Shown here piece by piece: positions 24,126 to 31,464 of a DNA stretch of 39,597 nt; position 1 is the first letter of the stretch; each line of letters starts with the position of its first letter. The translations under genes and the position numbers were made by a program. Origin of the DNA: Oligoflexales bacterium (GTDB lineage Bacteria; Myxococcota_A; UBA9042; DTJE01); assembly GCA_012840965.1 (NCBI GenBank), contig DUVQ01000012.1:1-39597 (forward strand), written 5' to 3'. Below the pieces are notes generated by a model. The model saw nothing but the letters and a program-made list of their open reading frames with translations, was not told where the DNA came from and ran no database searches.

Positions 24126-24935
24126 GTGGCTAGGAAGAAAAAAGATTCAGGTTCAAAAGAGTCAGGCATCGAGATTGGCTTGCTGCAACGTCATTCGAAA
24201 GTGCCGTCGACCGATGAGTTTCGATCTCTTTACGTTTCACTCTATTCCGGTAAACCGATTGGTGGTGATGAAACTTTGATGGCTGAAGCGGCAAGGGAGC
24301 ACGACGCTGAAGTTCCACCTATCTTCTTTGAGGAAGGTTTTGTGGATCGCAGGGCGTCAAGTGAACCTTTAGTGCCCTTGTCGATTCCTACAGACAAAGT
24401 GATGGACGAGCCTGTGTTTGTCGATGAAGACGTTGCCGTGCCGATGGACGAGCCTGTGTTTGTCGATGAGGACGCGACCGTACTGCTTGAAGAGCCAATT
24501 GACGAGCCGGTAGCTGAAGTTGCTGGCGAGCCGGTGGACGAAGCTGCTTGGGCGGAAGCGGCTGAGGAACCGCCGCAAGACGCGCCAGATCTGAACGCCA
24601 CCATGGCCTTTGATGCGTTGGATATCCCGCCGGAGCCTGTGGATGAGCCTGACTTGGTTGAATCCGCCCAGGAAGTGCCGCAGGACCCACCAGATCTGAA
24701 CGCTACCATGTCCTTCGATGCGTTGGACATCCCGGAGCCAGTGCCAGAGGAAGTTGCGGATCCAAATGCGACGCAGCTCATGGATGCCCTGGATGATGAG
24801 TTCGAGTCAGAGGACGATGACGAACCGGAGACTGGCACCATCGCCATGGGAGCGTTGACTGAAGAAGAGTTGGCCGCTGCAGTTGCTCAGCAGGAGCAAG
24901 GCGGTAAAAAGAAAAAGAAACGTCGTCATCGCTAA
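24126..24935 (+). CDS. Acidic repeat protein with NAT-x-DALD motifs and a basic tail; function unknown
   Basis: I do not recognise this 269-residue protein as a known family. The GTG at 24126 has GGAGG 5 nt upstream. The N-terminus is basic (VARKKKDSGSKES), followed by a short globular-looking part to about residue 85 (IGLLQRHSKVPSTDEFRSLYVSLYSGKP). Then come two copies of MDEPVFVDED, and two copies of PDLNATM(A/S)FDALDIP spaced 35 residues apart. DPNATQLMDALDD and TGTIAMGAL look like relics of the same motif. The C-terminus is GGKKKKKRRHR. The threonines in an acidic setting resemble phosphothreonine sites read by FHA domains, a guess only. It lies 33 nt after alaS and before the TIG lipoprotein. 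No signal peptide or membrane segment is seen. Confidence 0.75.
   Translation: MARKKKDSGSKESGIEIGLLQRHSKVPSTDEFRSLYVSLYSGKPIGGDETLMAEAAREHDAEVPPIFFEEGFVDRRASSEPLVPLSIPTDKVMDEPVFVDEDVAVPMDEPVFVDEDATVLLEEPIDEPVAEVAGEPVDEAAWAEAAEEPPQDAPDLNATMAFDALDIPPEPVDEPDLVESAQEVPQDPPDLNATMSFDALDIPEPVPEEVADPNATQLMDALDDEFESEDDDEPETGTIAMGALTEEELAAAVAQQEQGGKKKKKRRHR
24402..24740 (+). repeat. Two repeat families inside the NAT-DALD gene
   Basis: A 42-bp unit (starts at 24402 and 24444) encodes MDEPVFVDED plus four residues. A separate 105-bp duplication repeats the CAGATCTGAA core at 24586 and 24691 and encodes the two PDLNATM-FDALDIP copies. Both units keep the frame. Confidence 0.85.
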
Positions 24936-25068
24936 GCGTCTCGCAAGCCATAATCAGATATCCCAACAACGTTGGATGTCTTTAGTCAATCAGATCCCAC
25001 TCTTTCTTTCTTTTGGCTTCGCCATCTTGGATAAATTTAGCCATAATAGACGCATTCGGGAGGCCCCT

Positions 25069-28000
25069 TTGAGAAAGCTTCTGACATTGATGCTTTTTGG
25101 TTTTACAGCTTGCTCCCTGTCTTCCTTTGGCTTTACGCAAGATGTAGACGATGAAGACATCACAAAGCCTGATGCATACGAGTTTTTAGATACAAGTGAT
25201 CAGGAAGACCCAGTCATAGGAATTCATAGGGTCGTACCTGCTCGCGGCCCGACAACTGGTGGGACCGAGGTCGAGATTCAGGGTTTTGGGTTTGCCGCTC
25301 ACTCGCTTGTTGTATTTGGTTCGTCTAAAGCTACAAACGTTGTTGTCCAAAATGATCACTCCATCTTGGCGACAACCCCTGCAAATCAATCAGGTTTTGT
25401 GTCAGTTGCCGTTGTCCAACCTGACAATACTGTGCTGCGTCAGGACAAGGCCTTTTTTTACGAAACAGACGTTTCAATCTTTGGTGTAAAGCCTGATAAG
25501 GGGCCTGAAACTGGCGGAACCCCAGTAACAATAACTGGTTATGGTTTTACCCAAAACACCAGCTTCATAATTGGAGGCCGTCTTGTATTTGATGCCCGCG
25601 TCTTGGATGAGCAGACAGCAGTGGCTGTTACCCCGCCATCAAGTGCCGGTCCAAAGGATGTCATGGCGGTGTCGGAAGGTGGAACTGGGCGTTTGCGTCG
25701 GGGATTTTCATACCTTGCGACACCTTCAACACCAAAGTGTTTTCCTGCCGTTGTCCCTGTTGGTCAGGAAACTTTGGTTTTTGCAACCGCGGTCCCACCA
25801 GTTGACTTGGTGATTGCAACGCCAGGTAAGGCCGCAAATATCACATCTTTACAGGATTTCGCGAATTTTGAGCTGACAGCGACTCAAGCTGGCCCAATCG
25901 AAGTCACGCTAAGTGGTCCTGCAGGTGTAGCTACAAACTCGTCCTGTCTTTGGGCAACAGACAAGGATATTAGGACGGGGAACCTTGAAATATTGGGCTT
26001 TTCACCTGGAGTCGTTCCGGAATCAGGCGGTATGCCTGGGGTTTTGGGGGTCATTGGAATCCAAGCTGGGGTAAGGGTCGAGATTGGCAAAACCAATGCT
26101 GAGATCGTGTCCATCGACCCTGAAGCCGGTTACATTGAGGTTTTGATCCCCCCACATGAGCCAGGTGTAGTGGCTTGTACCGTCGCAAGTGGTGCCCGCA
26201 CGGTAACTTTGCAAAACTGCCTGCGTTATGTGCCTGATATGGCAATTGACGAAGTTTTTCCAAGCGAAGGCCCTGCAACTGGAGGCACCCGAGTTTTGCT
26301 CAAAGGCAAAGGGTTGGGTCAAGTTAGCCAGGTAAACGTCGGGCCTTTACCAGCCACCATAGTTGCTGGCCCCTCAAATTCTGCAATTGAGGTTGTTACC
26401 TCTGCTGGTAGCCCTGGACGTCACGATGTAATTGCGATTGCAAGCGATGGACGAAGGGCCGTCTTGCCAAAGTCCTTCAGTTATGGGTCAAATGACGTCG
26501 CATTAATCGCCATCACCCCTGATTCTGGAGCGATAGCAGGTGGCACTATCGTTTCTTTGGTAGGTTCTGGATTTGCGCCAGGTTGTCGCGTTGAATTTGG
26601 TTCAATGCCTGCGGAAATTATTGATGATTTTGACCCTGCAAGACTTCTGGTACGTACTCCTATGCAAGAGGAGCCAGGCCAATATGATGTGTCTGTTCGC
26701 TTCCCCAATGGACATTTAAAAACGCTACGTGAGGGGTTCACCTATTTCGACCCGACCGGAATTTTTGGGGGCGTTTGGGGTGAATCCATTGATGGCGCAG
26801 TAAATGTGACTGTAAAAGATGGTTCTACTGGCAAGTCTCTTGTTGGGGCTTTTGTTTTGCTTGGCCCCGATGATGAGGCCCAGTACTTTGGGCGTACCAA
26901 CTTGACGGGCCAGCTGACTTTGTCAGGCCCAGACCTGGTTGGTCCGATCCAGATAACTGCAACGCGTGAAGATTACACGACGTTTTCGATAGTTGGTGTC
27001 GATGCTGAAAATATCACTTTGTACATCGACTCCATTCTTCCACCGCCGGACACTGGCAGCGGCAGTGGCTCTGGTTCCGATCCTTTACCACCCGGCCTTG
27101 TGAAGGGGAAAGTCACTGGAATTGAAAAGAACCTACTGATGCCAGCTGACTCCTGTGTCAACCAGCAACTGATCCATGGTCCATTGTGCAGGCCTTGTTC
27201 CAGCGACCTAGATTGTGACTATGCCAAGTGTGTCCATTTTTCACAGGGCGGCTTTTTTTGCGCGACAGATTGCGTCAGTGATGACGATTGTCCCGATGGT
27301 TACTCATGTTTTGCATCTTTTGGAACCGGTCTTGTATGCAAACCTTCGACAGGGCGAGTTGAAATTCGATGTAACACTACGCTGTCTGGAGCATACTCAT
27401 ATCCGCCTACTCAGGGGCCTGGGGCATTGGTTGGGCCGCAGCGTTCCTATGTGGTCAATTCCAGGCTTGGAACGGTCGGGGTGCAATGTGAGGGCGGTGT
27501 GCGCCATTTTTCAGATGGGAACTTCGAGCCGATGGTTTTTGGCTTGACCCTTCCCATTACTGTTTATCCAGCTCGAATCACCGAAGATCAAGACGTAGAC
27601 CTCAACATCCACCTGGATCGCGATCTGAAGGTCAGATTTGTAAATGCTCCAGGTGGTGCTGATGGTCCAAATGACCACAGTTTGATGGCGGCTATCGAGT
27701 TGGGAGTAGCTGGGGCTTTAAGGCCGTGGCCAGTGATGGGTGGCTACGACCTGAATCATTACCATCTGAACAAGCTTCCAAGGGAATTCAAAGGGCCTTT
27801 GGAAACCGCCAAGATGATGTTCATGGGTGAGGCCAACTCAAGGGTACCAGGCGGCATGCCATACTCGGTCTCTCGCGTTTCAGATTGGCTGCCTGGAAAA
27901 AAGGACACAGTGGCGCTAATTGGGGCAAACTATGGGACAGTCCTTGCCCAGGAGGTTCGTCCGGAGGTTTATGCGGCATGCCCTGTTGCTGAGGGCAGCT

Positions 28001-29106
28001 TGCTGTTTGGGCCAAATGGTCGGACTTGGTTGATCGATCACGACAAAAAAGTGTCCCAGATGCCTTCCGCAGCCTCAAGTACTCTGTATGCTTGTACCAA
28101 TTACGGCGAGTCGATTTTTGCTGTTGGAGACGGGGGTGTTATCACTAGGTTGGAAGCTGGTGTTTGGCAACGAGAAGCTGTTCCAACCGCCAAAACCCTG
28201 ATGGCCATTGCTTTTGACCACGATGGAACCGGTTGGGCTGGGGGCGATGGGATCCTGCTGCGTCGCGCATCGGATGGCACCTGGATTGAGACCCCTTATG
28301 GGTCAAATCAAGCGATTCGTTCGCTTATTTCGATTCCTGGTGGTGGGTTAATTGGGTTTGGTGACAAGGGGCTGGTCATTAGAATCGCTGCAGAAACCGC
28401 CAGTCCGCTGCTACCTTTTCCTGGAAATAAGGACCTTTTGACAGCAGTTATAGCCGGTGATCAGATTGTGGTGGCCGGAGCGCAAGGTGGGGCGTACATT
28501 GGCCCTTGGATGGGCCCCTTCAACCCAATTCCCATCTCCACATTTGTAGATATCACAGCCTTGACTGTCACGGACGACGGCAGCATTTACGCGGCAGGCA
28601 GTCTTGGTCACGTGTTTGTATTTGATGGCACCCAGTGGTCCAAGATTGAGATCGCAGGATTCAATAGTGAAATCACTGTGTTAATTCCAACTGAGGATGG
28701 GAAAATCCTGGTGCTCGCCTCTGATGATCTAGCCATTGGTCCCTTTCTTGGAATAGCAAAATATCAAAGTCCAATAGTCAACTCTCCATGGTTAAACAGG
28801 ACCATCGAGTGGTCTTTTGATCGTCTACCAACCCCATCGTTCACGTATATGGGCCTTTATGGTTCGAAGGCAAAATCGGCATGGGTAGTTGTTGGCCCTG
28901 GACACATCCAGAAGGTGCGTTTGCCAGACCTTTCTGTCAAAGGAGGGCCTGAGCTAAAGGCTCCCTTGCCCGGCAGCGTTCGGATAAGGGCCTATCATGT
29001 GCTTAATAACGCCTTTGACATAAATCGATTTGATAACGCCTCGTTATACTCATCCAGTTGGAGATCTTGGGTTATTCAGCAGGTGGAAGCACTATTTCTG
29101 GACTGA
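25069..29106 (+). CDS. Giant lipoprotein with IPT/TIG domains, Cys-rich region and propeller-like repeats
   Basis: The 1345-residue product probably starts at TTG 25069 (RKLLTLMLFGFTAC), with GGGAGG 5 nt upstream and a lipobox ending at Cys15; the frame is open further upstream but shows no ribosome site. It has IPT/TIG beta-sandwich repeats near residues 50-130, 135-220, 305-385 (degenerate), 390-470 and 476-560, typically P-x-x-GP-x-TGGT. A carboxypeptidase-regulatory-like domain follows (563-650), then a SGSGSGS linker near 662, a Cys-rich block at 695-757 (CSSDLDC, CVSDDDCPDGYSC) typical of Myxococcota surface proteins, and a C-terminal part (about 980-1290) with repeated AVGDGGVI / GFGDKGLVIRI / AAGSLGHVFVF units like a beta-propeller. 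It is likely surface-anchored for binding. Function unknown. Confidence 0.78.
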   Translation: MRKLLTLMLFGFTACSLSSFGFTQDVDDEDITKPDAYEFLDTSDQEDPVIGIHRVVPARGPTTGGTEVEIQGFGFAAHSLVVFGSSKATNVVVQNDHSILATTPANQSGFVSVAVVQPDNTVLRQDKAFFYETDVSIFGVKPDKGPETGGTPVTITGYGFTQNTSFIIGGRLVFDARVLDEQTAVAVTPPSSAGPKDVMAVSEGGTGRLRRGFSYLATPSTPKCFPAVVPVGQETLVFATAVPPVDLVIATPGKAANITSLQDFANFELTATQAGPIEVTLSGPAGVATNSSCLWATDKDIRTGNLEILGFSPGVVPESGGMPGVLGVIGIQAGVRVEIGKTNAEIVSIDPEAGYIEVLIPPHEPGVVACTVASGARTVTLQNCLRYVPDMAIDEVFPSEGPATGGTRVLLKGKGLGQVSQVNVGPLPATIVAGPSNSAIEVVTSAGSPGRHDVIAIASDGRRAVLPKSFSYGSNDVALIAITPDSGAIAGGTIVSLVGSGFAPGCRVEFGSMPAEIIDDFDPARLLVRTPMQEEPGQYDVSVRFPNGHLKTLREGFTYFDPTGIFGGVWGESIDGAVNVTVKDGSTGKSLVGAFVLLGPDDEAQYFGRTNLTGQLTLSGPDLVGPIQITATREDYTTFSIVGVDAENITLYIDSILPPPDTGSGSGSGSDPLPPGLVKGKVTGIEKNLLMPADSCVNQQLIHGPLCRPCSSDLDCDYAKCVHFSQGGFFCATDCVSDDDCPDGYSCFASFGTGLVCKPSTGRVEIRCNTTLSGAYSYPPTQGPGALVGPQRSYVVNSRLGTVGVQCEGGVRHFSDGNFEPMVFGLTLPITVYPARITEDQDVDLNIHLDRDLKVRFVNAPGGADGPNDHSLMAAIELGVAGALRPWPVMGGYDLNHYHLNKLPREFKGPLETAKMMFMGEANSRVPGGMPYSVSRVSDWLPGKKDTVALIGANYGTVLAQEVRPEVYAACPVAEGSLLFGPNGRTWLIDHDKKVSQMPSAASSTLYACTNYGESIFAVGDGGVITRLEAGVWQREAVPTAKTLMAIAFDHDGTGWAGGDGILLRRASDGTWIETPYGSNQAIRSLISIPGGGLIGFGDKGLVIRIAAETASPLLPFPGNKDLLTAVIAGDQIVVAGAQGGAYIGPWMGPFNPIPISTFVDITALTVTDDGSIYAAGSLGHVFVFDGTQWSKIEIAGFNSEITVLIPTEDGKILVLASDDLAIGPFLGIAKYQSPIVNSPWLNRTIEWSFDRLPTPSFTYMGLYGSKAKSAWVVVGPGHIQKVRLPDLSVKGGPELKAPLPGSVRIRAYHVLNNAFDINRFDNASLYSSSWRSWVIQQVEALFLD

Positions 29107-29166
29107 TCCAGATCCAGCGCAGACAAGCTTCAATCGGACGTTAGGTTTGGGGTTACTGCGGGGAGA

Positions 29167-30159
29167 TCACCGACTCCATCGCAACAGTGCCTGGGCTTCC
29201 AAAAGAGCCCCAAATGGACCGCCTTCAAGCAACAGATTCATTTCCAGGGTGCCTCCACACAGGCAGGCGTTGCAATCCTTGGGCTCAATCGCCTTCATCG
29301 CGTCCATGACCGTTGGGTGATCCATCAAAGGTGTGTGTAAACCGTTTAGTTCTCCGGCGCATGAATAGATAGCGCCGGACGGATCCATTCTGCAAAACAG
29401 CCGACCACTACCACAAGCCACTTTACGTGAATAAACAGGCCATTCCATGTAGTAATCCAGTGCTCGGTAGGAGTTCAAAACTGGAGCTCCAGCCTTTTTT
29501 AGCCGCCTAATCTTCTTTAGGGTAAGCTGCATCTGCGCAGGCTGTGGGGCTGCCGCATTAAAACGGTCAGTATCTTTGCAAACTACAGGGTTAACAGGTT
29601 GAAATCGAATTGGTAATCCTTGGGCTTCAACAAAAATCTGATCGATAAAATCAAGATTCCCTTTGGTAAGAGTGCAGTTCAATCGCACTGGAACTTTGGC
29701 CTTTTTCGCAACCTCGATAGCCCGTTTTACTGCAGCATATGCCCCCTTGCCTCGGAGCTTGTCGTGAATTTCTTCGGGGCCATCAAGACTCATCGCTACG
29801 CCATCGATATATTGGAGTATTTCTTGGCGCTGCGGCAGTAAAAATCCATTGGTGTTCAGATCCACTGCAATGCGGTGCTTCTTTAAAAACTTGGCCAATT
29901 CGATAACGTCTTCTCTGACTAGGGCCTCGGCCCCTCCAAGGATACAAAATCGAAGGCCGGCCTTGATAAATCGCTCCAGGTGCAGCAACGCCCCCTCAGC
30001 GTCAAGTTCTGCCGCCTGAAATTCTGGCACCCCACAGTAAGAGCAACGCTGATTACAACGGTAAGTGACGTCAAAACCAAGCACTGCGGGTGCTTTGCGG
30101 TTAAAGGCCCAGTACTTGGCCACATCTATCATCAATCCAGTCCTTGATAATTTAATCAT
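29167..30159 (-). CDS. Radical SAM protein with SPASM-like C-terminal cysteines
   Basis: The product (330 aa from the ATG at 30159) has the CxxxCxxC cluster CNQRCSYC for the SAM-binding 4Fe-4S centre and a TIM-barrel layout (VAMSLDGPEEIHD, VRLNCTLTKGN). The GGEP motif is altered to GAEA in ILGGAEALVREDV; the Glu is kept. The C-terminal part has further cysteines (CGSGRLFC, YSCAGEL, CNACLC) like a SPASM or twitch domain with an auxiliary cluster. Substrate is unknown; no precursor peptide gene is seen nearby. Two starts are possible: ATG 30159, or ATG 30132 with AAGGA 8 nt upstream. It is convergent with the TIG lipoprotein (60-nt gap) and divergent from gspC. Confidence 0.82.
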   Translation of the reverse strand: MIKLSRTGLMIDVAKYWAFNRKAPAVLGFDVTYRCNQRCSYCGVPEFQAAELDAEGALLHLERFIKAGLRFCILGGAEALVREDVIELAKFLKKHRIAVDLNTNGFLLPQRQEILQYIDGVAMSLDGPEEIHDKLRGKGAYAAVKRAIEVAKKAKVPVRLNCTLTKGNLDFIDQIFVEAQGLPIRFQPVNPVVCKDTDRFNAAAPQPAQMQLTLKKIRRLKKAGAPVLNSYRALDYYMEWPVYSRKVACGSGRLFCRMDPSGAIYSCAGELNGLHTPLMDHPTVMDAMKAIEPKDCNACLCGGTLEMNLLLEGGPFGALLEAQALLRWSR

Positions 30160-30188
30160 ATACCCCAATTCCGTCTGGGTCGATTTCT

Positions 30189-30217
30189 AGTATAGGCTCT
30201 TAAAACCATGATTGGAA
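30189..30217 (-). promoter_or_regulatory. Candidate promoter of the radical SAM gene
   Basis: On the minus strand TATACT (30194-30189) is a good -10 and TTCCAA (30217-30212), 17 nt upstream, is a weak -35. Transcription would start near 30182. Confidence 0.4.
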
Positions 30218-30453
30218 GCGATTTGCCCATTGGCCCAATTGGGCAGCGATATCTCGCGTCAGCCCGGGCCGTGATTTTGGGTGCAAAATTGACGGCGCCA
30301 TCAAGTAAGCGTTGCCAAAATGTCATTAACGCCGTAAAGAATTCGCTTTGTTTTAACGGTTAATTGCATCTAAAAAGGGCGGTTGGTCTGTAACCCTTCT
30401 AACATCGGGTGTAATTCGGTGTGTAAATTGGATTTGGCAGATATGTTCTTGTT

Positions 30454-30469
30454 CGGCATGAATATTGCT
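30454..30469 (+). promoter_or_regulatory. Sigma-54-like -24/-12 element upstream of gspC
   Basis: The sequence CGGCATGAATATTGCT has the required GG-N10-GC spacing (GG at 30455-30456, GC at 30467-30468). Only two of the twelve specified positions of TGGCACG-N4-TTGCW differ. The start would be near 30480, 30 nt before the gspC ATG. Such promoters need an enhancer-binding protein, not seen in this window. Confidence 0.45.
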
Positions 30470-30509
30470 TAGAAGCCCGCCCGGTGTATCTTAGCCGGTT
30501 GGGGCTTGA

Positions 30510-31451
30510 ATGCAGGATTTTTTACGAAGAAATTTTTGGGTAGTCAGATTGGCCGCTATTGCGGTCGGAGCGTGGCTTTTGGCGGCAGTTACCACTCAGG
30601 CTGTGGCTTGGGCGGTTTTGAAGCCAGATCCTGGAGCTGTAACCCAAATTCTGGACTCTCTTCCACCTCCAATCCCAAAGGCTGTTAAGCCTGACACTAA
30701 CGTTTCGCTTAGCAGCACTCTTGGCGAGCACAATCTGTTTGATGCCGAGCCTCCGCCCATAGTGATCGAGGAAGGTGAAGAGGGTGGGCACGATGAGCCA
30801 GCTTTGTCATTAGACTTTAACGTGGATCTCCTTGGTACTTTGGTTGCAGATAAACCAGAGTGGTCCTTGGCAACCATTAGGGTCGAAGGCGTCACCATGA
30901 TGGTTAAGCTTGGGGCCCAGATTCGAGAACAAGCCGAGGTGGCCGAGATAGCGCCGCGATACATCGTGCTGGTGGCAGGCACCGATCACCGCGTAGTCAA
31001 GCTGTGGGATGAAAAAATCGCTGAAAGGGCCAGTCAACCAAGGCCTGTTGCGGCGACGACCCCAGTTGGTTTTACTCCGCCAGTTGCTGCCAAAAAGGAT
31101 GATTTTTCAAAGGGGGTCCACAAAAAAGGACCTTATGAATTCCAGATTGATCGAAACATGCTGGAAGAAAACCTTCAGGACCTGACCAAACTCGGGATGC
31201 AGGCGCGAATTGTGCCCAACTACGAGGCCGGTCAGTACAACGGTTTCAGACTGGTTGGTGTGCGTCCCGACAGTTTGTATAAGGCAATTGGGTTGCAGTC
31301 AGGTGACATGATTAGTAGGGTCAATGGTCAAAACATTGATACCCCCAATCGTGCAATCCAGTTGTTTGAAGAGCTGCGTAGCTCTTCCAATATTGCGGTT
31401 GATATTGAGCGTCGTGGTAAAAAGATCACGTTAAGTTACCAAATCAAGTGA
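30510..31451 (+). CDS. gspC: Type II secretion inner-membrane protein GspC
   Basis: GspC links the inner-membrane platform to the secretin GspD and helps select substrates. The 313-residue product has a short cytoplasmic N-terminus, one membrane helix (residues about 12-35), a Pro-rich spacer, a homology-region-like domain near 95-165 (VDLLGTLVADKPEWSLATIRVEG) and a C-terminal PDZ-like domain near 245-313 (GFRLVGVRPDSLYKAIGLQSGDMISRVNG). The start has GGGG 5 nt upstream. It is first in the operon and followed by gspD after 13 nt. The PDZ form is also seen in other proteobacterial GspC proteins. Confidence 0.9.
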   Translation: MQDFLRRNFWVVRLAAIAVGAWLLAAVTTQAVAWAVLKPDPGAVTQILDSLPPPIPKAVKPDTNVSLSSTLGEHNLFDAEPPPIVIEEGEEGGHDEPALSLDFNVDLLGTLVADKPEWSLATIRVEGVTMMVKLGAQIREQAEVAEIAPRYIVLVAGTDHRVVKLWDEKIAERASQPRPVAATTPVGFTPPVAAKKDDFSKGVHKKGPYEFQIDRNMLEENLQDLTKLGMQARIVPNYEAGQYNGFRLVGVRPDSLYKAIGLQSGDMISRVNGQNIDTPNRAIQLFEELRSSSNIAVDIERRGKKITLSYQIK

Positions 31452-31464
31452 TGAGGGATATCTG

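Larger units (their letters stand above)
30160..30509. other. Divergent intergenic region between the radical SAM gene and gspC
   Basis: No gene is supported. It contains the radical SAM promoter, a perfect 12-bp palindrome GCCCAATTGGGC (30233-30244) with ATTGG repeated at 30211, 30229 and 30238, a TTAAC-G-GTTAA palindrome (30353-30363), and a sigma-54-like element near the right end. Confidence 0.6.

Noticed and set aside
23381-24847. Long Ser-rich minus-strand frames over the alaS end and the NAT-DALD gene
   Set aside because: Antisense to well-supported genes with no start signals; Ser bias comes from the coding strand composition.
29107-29166. Terminator between the TIG lipoprotein and the radical SAM gene
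   Set aside because: No convincing hairpin plus T-run is visible.
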